Shown: positions 17,610 to 27,012, counted from the stretch's first letter. The stretch is 46,119 nucleotides of DNA from an uncultured Saprospiraceae bacterium (GCA_937928045.1 CALFWO010000065.1:1-46119), one strand, 5' to 3'. Notes: generated from the sequence alone by a model not told the origin. Translations and numbers: made by a program.

Positions 17610-19979
17610 ATGAGACACAAACTTTTAACCCTACTGTTCCTGTTGGCTTTTTCTTTAGGAATGAAAGCCCAAGATGAGAAAATCACGCTTAGTGGATACA
17701 TCAAAGATGGTGCTAGTGGAGAAACGCTTATTGGCGCCTCTGCATTTATTCCTAGTATCGGCGCTGGAACAACTTCTAATATTTATGGATTTTATTCTTT
17801 GTCGGTTCCGCCCGGAGATTACGAAGTGGAATATTCTTACTTGGGTTTTGAGACCCAGAGAATGCAACTAAATCTGAACGCCGATAAAATTTTAGATATT
17901 GAAATGGGCGAAGCTGCGGCCATATTAGAAGAAGTGGTGGTAACCTCTGAGTCTGAAGACAACAATGTTCGAAATACAGAAATGTCTGTAAATACGCTCA
18001 ATTTAAAAACCATTAGCAAATTACCGGCTCTTTTGGGAGAGGTGGATGTAATTCGAAGCATACAATTATTGCCTGGTGTTAGTACTGTTGGTGAAGGAGC
18101 CACTGGATTTAATGTCCGTGGTGGAGGTGTGGATCAAAATTTGGTTCTTTTAGATGAAGCGCCTGTTTATAATTCCTCTCACCTTTTTGGATTTTTCTCG
18201 GTTTTTAATCCGGACGCTGTTAAAGATGTTAAATTGTACAAAGGAGGAATACCTGCACAATATGGAGGACGGTTGTCTTCGATACTTGATGTGCGGATGA
18301 AGGAAGGGAATAATAAAAAACTAGCTGTGTCGGGAGGCGTTGGACTAATCTTTTCTCGACTTTCTGTTGAGGCGCCGATTGTTAAAGACAAAGCTTCTTT
18401 TATAATCGCTGGACGACGATCTTATATTGACATTTTGGCTAAGCCGTTTTTGTCGGATGATTTGTCAGAATCAGGTTTGAATTTTTATGATTTGACATTG
18501 AAAACGAACTATAAAATTTCTAATCGAGATCGAATTTATTTATCCGGATATCTTGGTCGTGATAACTTTGCATTCGGTGACGCTGCAGGATTTGACTGGG
18601 GAAATAAGACAGCAACACTGCGTTGGAATCACTTATTCAGTGACCGATTGTTTTCCAACTTTACGACCTACTACTCTAATTATGATTATAAAATTAGTTT
18701 TGGGAATACCGCTGAAAATAGTTTCGATTGGGACGCAAGAATTGTCAACTATTCTTTGAAGTCAGACATCTCCTATTATCTCAATCCTAAGAACTTGTTG
18801 ACTTTCGGAGGGCAAGGCATCATTTATGAATTTTCACCAGGAAATGCAATCGGTGTATCTCAAGGGGAAACTACAAACTTTTCGGTGCCTAAAAAATATG
18901 CTTTAGAGGCTGGCCTGTTTTTAGAAAACGACCAAACCATCAATGACAAACTTTCATTGCGCTATGGGTTGCGATGGTCTCATTTTAACTACATGGGAAA
19001 AGGAAGATCTTTCGATCTAGAAACGGTAGAGGTTGGTGAAAAAAAGATTCCGATTGGTGAACCTCAAACTTTTGACCAATGGGAAAGTATCCAAACCTAT
19101 TCAAATCTAGAACCTAGAGCTTCTCTTAAATACCAGGTGAATCCTACCTCTTCTTTGAAATTGAGTTATAACCGGATGGCACAGTATATTCATTTAATTT
19201 CAAATTCAACTGCGGCTTCACCTTTGGATGTTTGGACGCCAAGTACTAACAACATTAAACCTCAAATAGCGGATCAATTTGCGATCGGATATTTCAAAAA
19301 TTTAAAAGATAACGAGTACGTAACATCAGTTGAAACCTATTATAAGAATTATGCCCAATTGGTAGATTATATTGACGGCGCAGACCTTTTTGTTAATGAA
19401 CTATTGGAAGCGGAATTACTAGAAGGAAAAGGAAGGTCTTACGGTTTAGAAGTACAACTAGAAAAGAAAAAGGGAAAACTTACTGGATGGCTTAGTTATA
19501 CTTTAGCAAGGTCTGAAAGATTGGTGGATGGTATCAACAATAATGAATGGTTTGCTTCTCGATTTGATCAAACCCACAATATGAGTACTACTGCTTTTTA
19601 TGAATTAAATAAACGCTGGACCTTTTCCGCAAACTTTGTAATCAACACTGGTACTCCAGCAACATTCCCAACAGATAGGATCGAACAACAAGGATTTGTA
19701 ATTCCTAATATTGCTTCCGGCGCAAGGAATAATGTGCGAATTCCTACTTATCACCGACTTGATATTGCAGCAACCTTACAGGGAAAGGAACGAGAGAAAT
19801 GGTCAGGAGAATGGGTATTCTCAGTTTATAATGTTTATAACAAGCGAAATCCTTTCTCTATTTATTTTAGACAAAATGAATTAAGAACACCAATCGGAAC
19901 ACCAATTACAACAGAAGCAGTTCGACTATCAGTAATTGGGAATTTTATTCCATCGGTTGCTTACAACTTTAAATTTTAA
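17610..19979 (+). CDS. TonB-dependent outer-membrane receptor
   Basis: A 789-residue receptor. A signal peptide (1-20, ending GMKAQ) is followed by a carboxypeptidase-regulatory-like domain (ITLSGYIKDGASGETLIGASAF, with GFYSLSVPPGDYEVEYSYLGF), a plug domain (LLPGVSTVGEGATGFNVRGGG, VLLDEAPVYNSSHLFGFFSVF, YKGGIPAQYGGRLSS) and a long beta barrel ending in an aromatic residue (VAYNFKF). Known of the family: it imports a ligand across the outer membrane using TonB energy. It is not a SusC: length is shorter, and no SusD follows. Instead a DUF4249 lipoprotein starts 4 bp after the stop, a pairing common in Bacteroidota. The ligand is unknown. Confidence 0.95.
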   Translation: MRHKLLTLLFLLAFSLGMKAQDEKITLSGYIKDGASGETLIGASAFIPSIGAGTTSNIYGFYSLSVPPGDYEVEYSYLGFETQRMQLNLNADKILDIEMGEAAAILEEVVVTSESEDNNVRNTEMSVNTLNLKTISKLPALLGEVDVIRSIQLLPGVSTVGEGATGFNVRGGGVDQNLVLLDEAPVYNSSHLFGFFSVFNPDAVKDVKLYKGGIPAQYGGRLSSILDVRMKEGNNKKLAVSGGVGLIFSRLSVEAPIVKDKASFIIAGRRSYIDILAKPFLSDDLSESGLNFYDLTLKTNYKISNRDRIYLSGYLGRDNFAFGDAAGFDWGNKTATLRWNHLFSDRLFSNFTTYYSNYDYKISFGNTAENSFDWDARIVNYSLKSDISYYLNPKNLLTFGGQGIIYEFSPGNAIGVSQGETTNFSVPKKYALEAGLFLENDQTINDKLSLRYGLRWSHFNYMGKGRSFDLETVEVGEKKIPIGEPQTFDQWESIQTYSNLEPRASLKYQVNPTSSLKLSYNRMAQYIHLISNSTAASPLDVWTPSTNNIKPQIADQFAIGYFKNLKDNEYVTSVETYYKNYAQLVDYIDGADLFVNELLEAELLEGKGRSYGLEVQLEKKKGKLTGWLSYTLARSERLVDGINNNEWFASRFDQTHNMSTTAFYELNKRWTFSANFVINTGTPATFPTDRIEQQGFVIPNIASGARNNVRIPTYHRLDIAATLQGKEREKWSGEWVFSVYNVYNKRNPFSIYFRQNELRTPIGTPITTEAVRLSVIGNFIPSVAYNFKF

Positions 19980-19983
19980 GATC

Positions 19984-20919
19984 ATGCGAAATATATTATC
20001 ATTTAAATTTAATTGGGTTTCGTTTCTAGCTATTTTATTTCTTGCTTCGGCATGTGAAGATGTAATTGATGTAGAATTAGCGGAAGGAGATAACCAGCTG
20101 GTGGTGGATGCTTGGATAACAGATTTGAGTGAACCACAAATCATCAAATTAAGAAGAACGAGCCCTTATTTTGATGCTAGTTTTTCACCTACTGAAACAG
20201 GCGCTACCGTTATTATTACCGAATCTGACGGAACGGTGTACAACTTTGTTGACGAAGGAAATACTGGCGATTACACTTGGACACCAAGCGGAGGAAATAA
20301 TTTTGGAACAGTGGGGAATAGCTTTCAATTGGATATCGAATTGTCTAATGGTAAGACCTATCAATCCTTTGCCTTGAAGAATAGAACTACACCGATAGAT
20401 TCTATCGCTGTGGAACTGAGAGAAGAAGAACTTGGCCAACCAGCAGGGTATTACTGTGAATTTTTTGCTAGAGATCCTGTCGGTCCTGGAGATACCTACT
20501 GGATTAAGACGTTCAAAAACGGAGAATTTTTAAACAAACCAAGCGAGATAAATATTGCTTTTGATGCATCCTTTACCCCAGGAGCGATGGTCGATGGGGT
20601 TACGTTTATTACACCAATCCGAAGTTTTATTAATAGAATTCCTGATTCTGGAGACGACGCAACAGATACCAATGAAATACCGCCCTACGAGGAAGGAGAC
20701 TCAATACGTGTCGAAATTCATTCGTTAAATTTTGCAGCCTTTGAATTTATTGAGCAAGCACAGACTCAATTAACATTGGGAGACGCAGGCATCTTTGCTG
20801 AACCTCCCGCTAATGTTCCTACGAATATTATTTCACTTGATGGAACGGAACCTGCCGATGTCCCTGTTGGGTTTTTCAATGTTGCGGCGGTATCATCCAT
20901 GGAGCGAAGGATAGAATAG
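19984..20919 (+). CDS. DUF4249 domain-containing lipoprotein
   Basis: A 311-residue lipoprotein. The ATG at 19984 is chosen because it lies 4 bp after the receptor stop and gives a lipoprotein signal with lipobox ASAC (Cys24). The mature start EDVIDVELAEGDNQLVVDAWITD matches DUF4249, as do the following beta-rich segments (ATVIITESDGTVYNFV, GKTYQSF). Known of the family: it is encoded beside TonB-dependent receptors and presumed to sit on the outer-membrane surface as a partner in ligand capture; no substrate is established. It should be co-transcribed with the receptor, and a strong terminator follows 22 bp after its stop. Confidence 0.9.
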   Translation: MRNILSFKFNWVSFLAILFLASACEDVIDVELAEGDNQLVVDAWITDLSEPQIIKLRRTSPYFDASFSPTETGATVIITESDGTVYNFVDEGNTGDYTWTPSGGNNFGTVGNSFQLDIELSNGKTYQSFALKNRTTPIDSIAVELREEELGQPAGYYCEFFARDPVGPGDTYWIKTFKNGEFLNKPSEINIAFDASFTPGAMVDGVTFITPIRSFINRIPDSGDDATDTNEIPPYEEGDSIRVEIHSLNFAAFEFIEQAQTQLTLGDAGIFAEPPANVPTNIISLDGTEPADVPVGFFNVAAVSSMERRIE

Positions 20920-20940
20920 AATACGACATCTATTATGTAA

Positions 20941-20977
20941 AAAGGGGCCGTGAAATAATCTTATCACGGCCCCTTTT
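20941..20977. terminator. Strong intrinsic terminator, bidirectional
   Basis: Arms 20941-20953 and 20964-20976 form a perfect 13 bp stem (AAAGGGGCCGTGA with TCACGGCCCCTTT) around a 10-nt loop. T residues follow on the plus strand and A residues precede it, so it can end both the DUF4249 transcript and the convergent peptidase transcript that stops at 21005. Confidence 0.9.
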
Positions 20978-21004
20978 GATTTGTATTGTTAACGATAACT
21001 ACAT

Positions 21005-22675
21005 TTAACAAACATGTAGCAAACTACAGCTGTTTTCTAACCTTAACGCATTGTCTTCTACTTTAGCAGAAATGGTGTCGTTGCTTTCTGTTCCAATTAG
21101 AAGTCTTTTATTTTTGATCAATTCATTAATATAAGTGGACCGAATTTTTATATCTCGTTTTGATCTTGCCGCGTTAGAATTCGTTAGTAGTGAGAAAAGT
21201 TTTTTCTTTTTCAAATCAAAAACAAATGAATATCCAATGTCAACGAAAATGTAGTCTGGAACTGATTTTCTTCTAGATTGGATCTTAATTTTTTCAACCC
21301 ATCCCGCTTTTATAAATCCTTCATTATGATAGCGTTTGTTGTTAAAGGGTTTACTGGTTGTGATTTGCATATCACTGAGAATATCAAGATCAAGAACAAT
21401 CTCTTCCAGTTGATTGCGAGATAAAATTTTGTTTAATATTTTGATTTTTGTCTTGGTAAATCTCGAGCTTTTGAAAAGCTGGCCAACCTCTTTTTTAGAA
21501 ATCTTTAAATCTAAAGTTGGATAATTAGAAGTGGTAATCATTCCTCGGTCTAAAAATTCTTCATTGATTAAATCAAGAAGATGTTGAGGTTCTTTCATGT
21601 CGCGGCGAATAACCGCGATTAAAGAATGATAGTAACTTTCAAAGTTGATTTCTCCAGGGGGTGACCAATCCAAAGATCTTGATATCAGCCTTGTGAATCG
21701 GTAAACAATTTCACCAATAGATCTTCTACCTGCCTGTCTGTAATTTGCAATGTTTTCGTATTTCTTATAAATGAATTCTTTATTGATGTGTTGTTTTGTT
21801 TCCAAAACGGTCATCAAGGCCCCGCTCAGCACTAAGCTGAGATCATGTGGATTGGTAAAATTTCCGGCAAAGAAAGATTGATCGTTGTCGTTGAGGTGCC
21901 AAGGTTCTTGTAAGTTTCTAAAGCCGTTTCTTTTTTCAGAAAACTCCTCCGCTATTTTTGAAAAATGTCCCAAATCTGGATGTATGTCTCCTTGGTCATC
22001 TAAGGCTAATTTTTGTAACGCAGAGTTATTCAGTGCCGACAGAACAGCGATCATATCAGAGAGTGCTTCGTGAATAGCCAATCCTTCAGGATGAGCAGCA
22101 TTGAGTTGAGGGCATAGCGCATCAATCATTGCATGACCGACTTCATGAGTTATGATATCTCGAGATAGACATGCGTAAATAATGTCTCCGTCTTTTGGAA
22201 AAAAACCCAGGTGAATAGCGCCTAACTTTCTATTGTAAAAAGCATTTTTTTCAAAAATTCCTCGAGTATGAATTTGTAATTTTTTCTTACCAAAAGCCCA
22301 GTTGATTTTTCTGCCCAATACTTTTTCGGAAATCATCATGTCCATTGTATTTAAGACCAATCCTAACGTAGATACTTTCATGAAATCAGGATCGCTTAAT
22401 GATAACCCCAATTTGTAATAATTCCGCAAAGGAACACCCTCTTGATTGGTATACCGCGCAGAGTCACCGTTGTTAAATTTTTTGATCGGAGTGTCAGGAC
22501 TAAGCTTGTTGGAATTATCTATGTCTTCATAGTCGCGTATTTCCACTTCATCGCAGACAGGACCAGCACCAAAATACTCTCTTATTACAGTTTGACCTTC
22601 AATAGGAGAAGAAAGGTTTTCGGCATGAACGGTTTGTTGATCTTGGACAAGAATTGGAAATATTACTTTCATCAT
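21005..22675 (-). CDS. Thermolysin-like (gluzincin) zinc metallopeptidase, no export signal
   Basis: A 556-residue protein with a thermolysin-type core: HEVGH at 177-181 and a third ligand in AIHEALSDMIA (Glu203), matching HExxH and NEAISD of M4/M36 peptidases. A later NPHDLSLVLSGAL segment may supply the transition-state histidine. There is no signal peptide, propeptide or T9SS domain, all usual in this superfamily, and the C-terminal 200 residues (after about residue 350) match nothing recognised. The start at 22675 is preferred because the longer frame runs through a hairpin with a T-tract at 22721-22757. The target is unknown; it could act in the cytoplasm or leave by an unrecognised route. 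Confidence 0.7.
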   Translation of the reverse strand: MMKVIFPILVQDQQTVHAENLSSPIEGQTVIREYFGAGPVCDEVEIRDYEDIDNSNKLSPDTPIKKFNNGDSARYTNQEGVPLRNYYKLGLSLSDPDFMKVSTLGLVLNTMDMMISEKVLGRKINWAFGKKKLQIHTRGIFEKNAFYNRKLGAIHLGFFPKDGDIIYACLSRDIITHEVGHAMIDALCPQLNAAHPEGLAIHEALSDMIAVLSALNNSALQKLALDDQGDIHPDLGHFSKIAEEFSEKRNGFRNLQEPWHLNDNDQSFFAGNFTNPHDLSLVLSGALMTVLETKQHINKEFIYKKYENIANYRQAGRRSIGEIVYRFTRLISRSLDWSPPGEINFESYYHSLIAVIRRDMKEPQHLLDLINEEFLDRGMITTSNYPTLDLKISKKEVGQLFKSSRFTKTKIKILNKILSRNQLEEIVLDLDILSDMQITTSKPFNNKRYHNEGFIKAGWVEKIKIQSRRKSVPDYIFVDIGYSFVFDLKKKKLFSLLTNSNAARSKRDIKIRSTYINELIKNKRLLIGTESNDTISAKVEDNALRLENSCSLLHVC

Positions 22676-22720
22676 TTGGGTATTAGGGCTTATGAAAGAT
22701 AGCAGATATAATCTATGTAT

Positions 22721-22757
22721 AAAACAAACAAGCCCAATTTCTAATTTGAAATTGGGC
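22721..22757 (-). terminator. Hairpin with T-tract in the peptidase gene leader
   Basis: Arms 22732-22741 and 22748-22757 are a perfect 10 bp inverted repeat (GCCCAATTTC and GAAATTGGGC) with a 6-nt loop. On the minus strand it is followed by TTGTTTGTTTT. It lies 46 bp upstream of the peptidase ATG and 209 bp past the CrtA-like stop, so it either ends the upstream transcript or attenuates the peptidase gene. Confidence 0.6.
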
Positions 22758-22905
22758 ATTGTAATCCAACGCATGTCTTGCGTTATGTATTACTGGGCAG
22801 TCCCCTTTTGTTACAAGGGAATTACAAGGCGGTTCAGTACTTAATGAATGTAATTACAGGAAGTAACCCTATGAAAGTGATTTTTCGGAAGAAAATACTT
22901 TTCTG

Positions 22906-22937
22906 ATGCTCTAATTTAACTATGAAATCTAGAGCAT
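22906..22937. repeat. Inverted repeat downstream of the CrtA-like gene
   Basis: ATGCTCTA (22906-22913) and TAGAGCAT (22930-22937) are perfect 8 bp arms, with inner ATTT and AAAT able to extend the stem. No T-tract follows on either strand, so it may be an RNA-processing structure or a protein-binding palindrome. The rest of the 290 bp gap (22676-22965) shows only the hairpin at 22721-22757. Confidence 0.45.
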
Positions 22938-22965
22938 TAGTTATTCCTCAAAATAAATCTTGTAA

Positions 22966-23658
22966 TTATGATGTAGTGCTTGATACATAATGCACTTCCT
23001 TTTTTATCAGTTCAAATTCTGCAAATAACTCTTCGGAATACCATTTAAGCCGTCTTGTTTTCTTAATGACTTCCGCATGTTTGGGGTTTTTGTATGCAAA
23101 ATCTACCATTTGAGATCGAGAGTTCCACTCGCTTACCGTAGCTTGAAAAATCAGTGGCAACTCGCCGATTCCTTTTGAAAATTTTAAGCCTGCTGCTCCT
23201 TCTATAGACTTACTAACACTCGGAACTGATTTCCAAAATTGAATTAATTTTCTTTTTTGAATTTTGGCTCTGGTTAAAACAACAATAGGGTCATCGTCTT
23301 TAAAAGTTCCATTGAGTTCAAATGGCTGAATACCTTCCCAAAGTCCATGAGCTTTGTGCGCTTTCAAAAAAAATGAGAATATTTTTTTTGAGTGCTCCAT
23401 GTAATCTGAAATGAATCTATGATGAGAAAAAAACAAAGAAGCTTTTTCCTCTGACTCCCAAATTGCTACTAAAGCATAAGTTGAAAAATCTGGCCGCAAA
23501 GAAAACCCAGCACCATCGCCTGATCCCATCATCTTGCTTAGAATTAAACCTGGCGTTTTTTTAATTTTTTTAACACCCAACCCCATTTGAGCAAAGCCCC
23601 AAAATTTATTAGAAGCACCTTCAATGTTGAAAAAAGTGATGGTTGTTATTTGCGACAT
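22966..23658 (-). CDS. crtA: Spheroidene monooxygenase-like protein (carotenoid 2-ketolase family)
   Basis: A 230-residue soluble protein whose motif order follows CrtA: FSLRPDFSTYALVAIWES, an AHGLWEGIQPF segment, PIVVLTRAKI, RKLIQFWKSVPSVSKSIEGA, GLKFSKGIGELPL, QATVSEW, and FAYKNPKHAEVIKKTRRLKWYSEELFAEF. Known of the family: CrtA is a heme-dependent oxygenase that inserts a keto group at C-2 of acyclic or monocyclic carotenoids, and homologs occur in pigmented Bacteroidota. The specific carotenoid here is unknown and no other crt gene is in the window. It is transcribed divergently from fdhD. Family assignment is confident; the reaction is inferred. Confidence 0.82.
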   Translation of the reverse strand: MSQITTITFFNIEGASNKFWGFAQMGLGVKKIKKTPGLILSKMMGSGDGAGFSLRPDFSTYALVAIWESEEKASLFFSHHRFISDYMEHSKKIFSFFLKAHKAHGLWEGIQPFELNGTFKDDDPIVVLTRAKIQKRKLIQFWKSVPSVSKSIEGAAGLKFSKGIGELPLIFQATVSEWNSRSQMVDFAYKNPKHAEVIKKTRRLKWYSEELFAEFELIKKEVHYVSSTTS

Positions 23659-23804
23659 AAAATAGAAACAGTTTAATCAATAGCTGGTTCAAAAAGGCCT
23701 ATCAGAATAAAAATGGAATTCCATTACCTTTACTGTTGTCTGAGCTCCAAGTATAGGAAAAGAATATTGGTTTTATTGCGTTTTGGCTTTTTACTTTTAG
23801 TCCT

Positions 23805-24617
23805 ATGAATATATTAAAAAAGAATATCATCAAAGTACATAATGATTCAAAGGAAGAAACCCTAGACAGTATTGCTATTGAATCGCCTCTTGAGATTAGA
23901 ATTAAACAAGTAAAGTCTCATGGCCCACTTCAAAAACGATTGGCAGTAACCATGCGAACACCGGGAAACGACTTTGACCTAATAAGAGGTTTTCTTTTTA
24001 CCGAGGGTATTATTCAGGATAAAGAGGAATTGCTTAATATTAAATCCTTAGGAGAAGATGTTTACGAAGCAGAGATCTCTGCAAAAATCGTTTTAAATTT
24101 AGAGGATATGGATAGGAACTTTTTCGTGAGTTCTAGTTGTGGTGTTTGCGGTAAGGCATCAAAGGATAATCTTAACACCGAAAGTCCGTTTTTACCTTGG
24201 TCTTCTGATTTTAAAATAAAATCCTCCAGCATCACTGCCTTAAAGTCGAAACTGAGCCAAAGTCAATCATTGTTTGATCAAACAGGAGGAGTTCATGCTG
24301 TCGCGCTGATTTCTGAATCAGGAACATTGGAAATGGTTCAAGAGGATGTAGGGAGACATAATGCAATGGACAAGCTTATAGGTAAGGCGCTTAGTGATGT
24401 TGGCTTGCCTATCTCTAATCACCTTGTGCTAGTTAGTGGTCGTGCAAGTTTTGAATTGGTACAAAAGGCAGGCATGGCGGGAATTCCAATGATGGTTGCA
24501 ATCGGAGCACCATCTTCCTTAGCTATTGAAACGGCTGAAACTTTAGGAATGACACTAGTCGGATTTTTGAAATCTTCCAGTTTTAATGTTTACTGCGGCG
24601 AAAACCGCATTATTTAA
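23805..24617 (+). CDS. fdhD: Formate dehydrogenase accessory sulfurtransferase FdhD
   Basis: A 270-residue protein with the FdhD signatures: LAVTMRTPGNDFDLIRGFLFTEGII, the CxxC motif in SSSCGVCGKAS (Cys112 and Cys115), FDQTGGVHAVAL, EDVGRHNAMDKLIG, and VSGRASFELVQKAGMAGIPM. Known of the family: it accepts sulfur from a cysteine desulfurase on these cysteines and passes it to the bis-MGD cofactor, which is needed to activate formate-dehydrogenase-type molybdoenzymes. The molybdoenzyme gene begins 94 bp downstream on the same strand, its evident client. That gene also has its own -7 box, so the two may be transcribed together or separately. Confidence 0.96.
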   Translation: MNILKKNIIKVHNDSKEETLDSIAIESPLEIRIKQVKSHGPLQKRLAVTMRTPGNDFDLIRGFLFTEGIIQDKEELLNIKSLGEDVYEAEISAKIVLNLEDMDRNFFVSSSCGVCGKASKDNLNTESPFLPWSSDFKIKSSSITALKSKLSQSQSLFDQTGGVHAVALISESGTLEMVQEDVGRHNAMDKLIGKALSDVGLPISNHLVLVSGRASFELVQKAGMAGIPMMVAIGAPSSLAIETAETLGMTLVGFLKSSSFNVYCGENRII

Positions 24618-24668
24618 CTTCTTATCTCCAACGCTTCTTTTCATTCTCCAACATTGGTTTCTCTTAGT

Positions 24669-24676
24669 TATATTTG
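24669..24676 (+). promoter_or_regulatory. Bacteroidota -7 promoter element before the molybdoenzyme gene
   Basis: TATATTTG matches TAnnTTTG exactly, 35 nt before the ATG at 24712. No TTTG is seen at the -33 distance, so its strength is uncertain. Confidence 0.4.
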
Positions 24677-24711
24677 TTGATCTGCCGTTCAAATAGAAAC
24701 TAGATAATTTC

Positions 24712-27006
24712 ATGAAAGAGAAAGAGATTCAACATCGTCCGCCAAACTCCACTAAAAGCTTAACCATCAAAAATGCACCAACCAAGTCCGTGGGCATGCC
24801 GGCAGTTGTGGAAAGTATGAAGCATATGCGGAAATACATGGATATGCCCAAAGCTTTGCAGGCGTCTTTGAAGATGAATCAAAAAGGAGGGTTTGATTGT
24901 CCTGGGTGTGCTTGGCCAGACCCAGATGACGAACGAAGTCCAATTGGAGAATACTGCGAGAATGGGATTAAGGCATTGGCAGAAGAGGCGACAAAATTTA
25001 GAGCCAATCCTGATTTTTTCTTAAAACATACTATTGCTGAACTTTCGGCGATGAGTGATTTCGAACTAGGGAAATCCGGAAGGTTGACCCAACCCATGTA
25101 TTTGGCTGAGGGTGACGATCATTATCGGGCCATTGAATGGGAAAAAGCTTTTGGTATCATTGCAAAACAATTGAATCAAATAGATCCAAATGAGGCGATC
25201 TTTTATACTTCCGGAAGAACGAGCAATGAGGCTGCTTTTTTGTACCAACTTTTTGTCCGTGCTTACGGGACAAATAACCTTCCTGATTGCTCTAATATGT
25301 GCCATGAGTCAAGTGGAACAGCTTTGTCTCAGACTTTGGGAATTGGCAAAGGGTCAGTAACGCTAGAAGATATTCATCAAGCAGATTTAATCATGGTTAT
25401 GGGGCAAAACCCAGGAACTAATCACCCTCGAATGTTAAGTGCATTGGAAAAAAACAAATTGAATGGAGGAAAAATAATTGCAGTGAATCCGCTGAAAGAA
25501 GCAGGATTGGTACACTATACAAATCCCCAGAAGGTTAGTCGAATGTTGATGGGAGGAGTTGACCTCACGGACTTATATTTACCTATTAAAATAAATGGGG
25601 ATTTAGCTTTTTTGAAAGCGCTGATGATTCTACTTTTAGAAAAGGAGAAAACGAGTGGTGGCATTTTTGACAAGGCATTTATTGATCAATACACTTCTGG
25701 ATACCAAGAACTAATTGCTGACATTGAAAAAGCAGATTTTAATACTTGCGTAAGTGATTCGGGCTTGGTAGAAGCAGACATTCGCAAAGCTGCGGATATG
25801 ATCGCTGAGAATAAAAACATGATCATTTGTTGGGCAATGGGAATTACTCAACACACCAACGGAGTGGATACTATTAAGGAGATTGTCAATCTATTACTGT
25901 TAAGAGGTTCTGTTGGGAAAAAGGGAGCCGGTACATGTCCAGTCCGTGGACATAGTAATGTTCAAGGTGATCGTACAATGGGAATTTTTGAACGGATGCC
26001 AGAAAGTTTTCATGAAAAACTAGATACTGCTTTTGGGATAGTGTCCCCTCGCGAGCATGGCTACGGAACAGTACACGCGATAGAAGCGATGCATGAAAAA
26101 AAGGCAAAAGTGTTTTTTGCCATGGGTGGAAATTTTCTTTCCGCAGCTCCCGATACAGATTACACAGCGAAGGGACTAAGGAACTGTAATTTGACAATTC
26201 ATGTTTCTACAAAGCCTAACCGTTCTCATTTGGTGCATGGAAAAGAAGCCATCATTTTGCCTTGCATTGGTCGTTCTGAAATGGATATGCAAGAGAGTGG
26301 GTACCAATTCGTAACTGTAGAAAACAGCATGGGAGTTGTGCATTCTTCAAAAGGTGTATTAAGTCCTTTGGCATCAACATTGAAAAGCGAACCGGCAATT
26401 GTGGCCGGCCTTGCAAAAGCTGTTTTGAAAGGAAATGAAAAGGTTAACATTGATTGGGACTACTACATCGCGGATTATGATCGCATCAGATCTAAGATCG
26501 AAGAAGTTGTTTCTGGTTTTGAAAAATACAATGAGCGAGTTAGAGAAAAAGGCGGATTTCATTTGCCTAATGGCGCTAGGGTGAGAAACTTTAAAACCTC
26601 CAACAATAAAGCACAGTTTTCAGTAAATCCACTGCCTGATTTGACAATCCCTGAAGGTCATTATTATTTAACTACAGTTCGGTCTCATGATCAATACAAC
26701 ACCACCATTTATGGATTGGACGATCGTTATCGTGGAATTAAAAACGGTAGGGAAATTATATTTATGAATAAAAATGACATGAATGAAGTAGGTTTGAAAG
26801 CACAAGATCTTGTGAATATTCATTCTTATTTTAAGGGAGAAAAGAGGTCAGTGTTCAACTTTAAAATAGTTCCTTATGATATTCCAAGTGGCAATTTGGC
26901 GTGCTATTTTCCGGAAGGAAACCCGTTAGTACCGATAGGCTCTGTCGCTAGAGAAAGTCTAACCCCAACATCAAAAAAGATTTTGGTTACTGTGGAGAAA
27001 TTATAA
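24712..27006 (+). CDS. FdhF/YdeP family molybdopterin oxidoreductase
   Basis: A 764-residue soluble molybdoenzyme. The N-terminal GGFDCPGCAWPDP motif (Cys63, Cys66) with Cys82 is the YdeP-type signature, replacing the usual four-cysteine [4Fe-4S] motif of formate dehydrogenases. Further matches: FYTSGRTSNEAAFLYQLFVRAYG, DCSNMCHESSGTAL (candidate Mo-ligating Cys197), MVMGQNPGTNHPRML, and the C-terminal MGD-binding domain (YLTTVRSHDQYNTTIYG, ending VPIGSVARESLTPTSKKILV). There is no Tat signal, so it is cytoplasmic. Known of the family: E. coli YdeP is linked to acid resistance; substrates are unproven. It follows fdhD and meets the seven-heme cytochrome gene tail to tail with 6 bp between the stops. 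Confidence 0.94.
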   Translation: MKEKEIQHRPPNSTKSLTIKNAPTKSVGMPAVVESMKHMRKYMDMPKALQASLKMNQKGGFDCPGCAWPDPDDERSPIGEYCENGIKALAEEATKFRANPDFFLKHTIAELSAMSDFELGKSGRLTQPMYLAEGDDHYRAIEWEKAFGIIAKQLNQIDPNEAIFYTSGRTSNEAAFLYQLFVRAYGTNNLPDCSNMCHESSGTALSQTLGIGKGSVTLEDIHQADLIMVMGQNPGTNHPRMLSALEKNKLNGGKIIAVNPLKEAGLVHYTNPQKVSRMLMGGVDLTDLYLPIKINGDLAFLKALMILLLEKEKTSGGIFDKAFIDQYTSGYQELIADIEKADFNTCVSDSGLVEADIRKAADMIAENKNMIICWAMGITQHTNGVDTIKEIVNLLLLRGSVGKKGAGTCPVRGHSNVQGDRTMGIFERMPESFHEKLDTAFGIVSPREHGYGTVHAIEAMHEKKAKVFFAMGGNFLSAAPDTDYTAKGLRNCNLTIHVSTKPNRSHLVHGKEAIILPCIGRSEMDMQESGYQFVTVENSMGVVHSSKGVLSPLASTLKSEPAIVAGLAKAVLKGNEKVNIDWDYYIADYDRIRSKIEEVVSGFEKYNERVREKGGFHLPNGARVRNFKTSNNKAQFSVNPLPDLTIPEGHYYLTTVRSHDQYNTTIYGLDDRYRGIKNGREIIFMNKNDMNEVGLKAQDLVNIHSYFKGEKRSVFNFKIVPYDIPSGNLACYFPEGNPLVPIGSVARESLTPTSKKILVTVEKL

Positions 27007-27012
27007 TTGCGG

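Noticed and set aside
17610-20919. TonB receptor and lipoprotein as a SusC-SusD glycan-uptake pair
   Set aside because: The receptor is too short for SusC, and the lipoprotein is DUF4249, not SusD; no glycoside hydrolases are nearby.
22676-22774. N-terminal extension of the peptidase to 22774
   Set aside because: It passes through a perfect hairpin with T-tract and adds no fold-like sequence; the start at 22675 is favoured.
22906-22937. Inverted repeat as the terminator of the CrtA-like gene
   Set aside because: No T-tract follows on the minus strand; it is kept only as an inverted repeat of unknown role.
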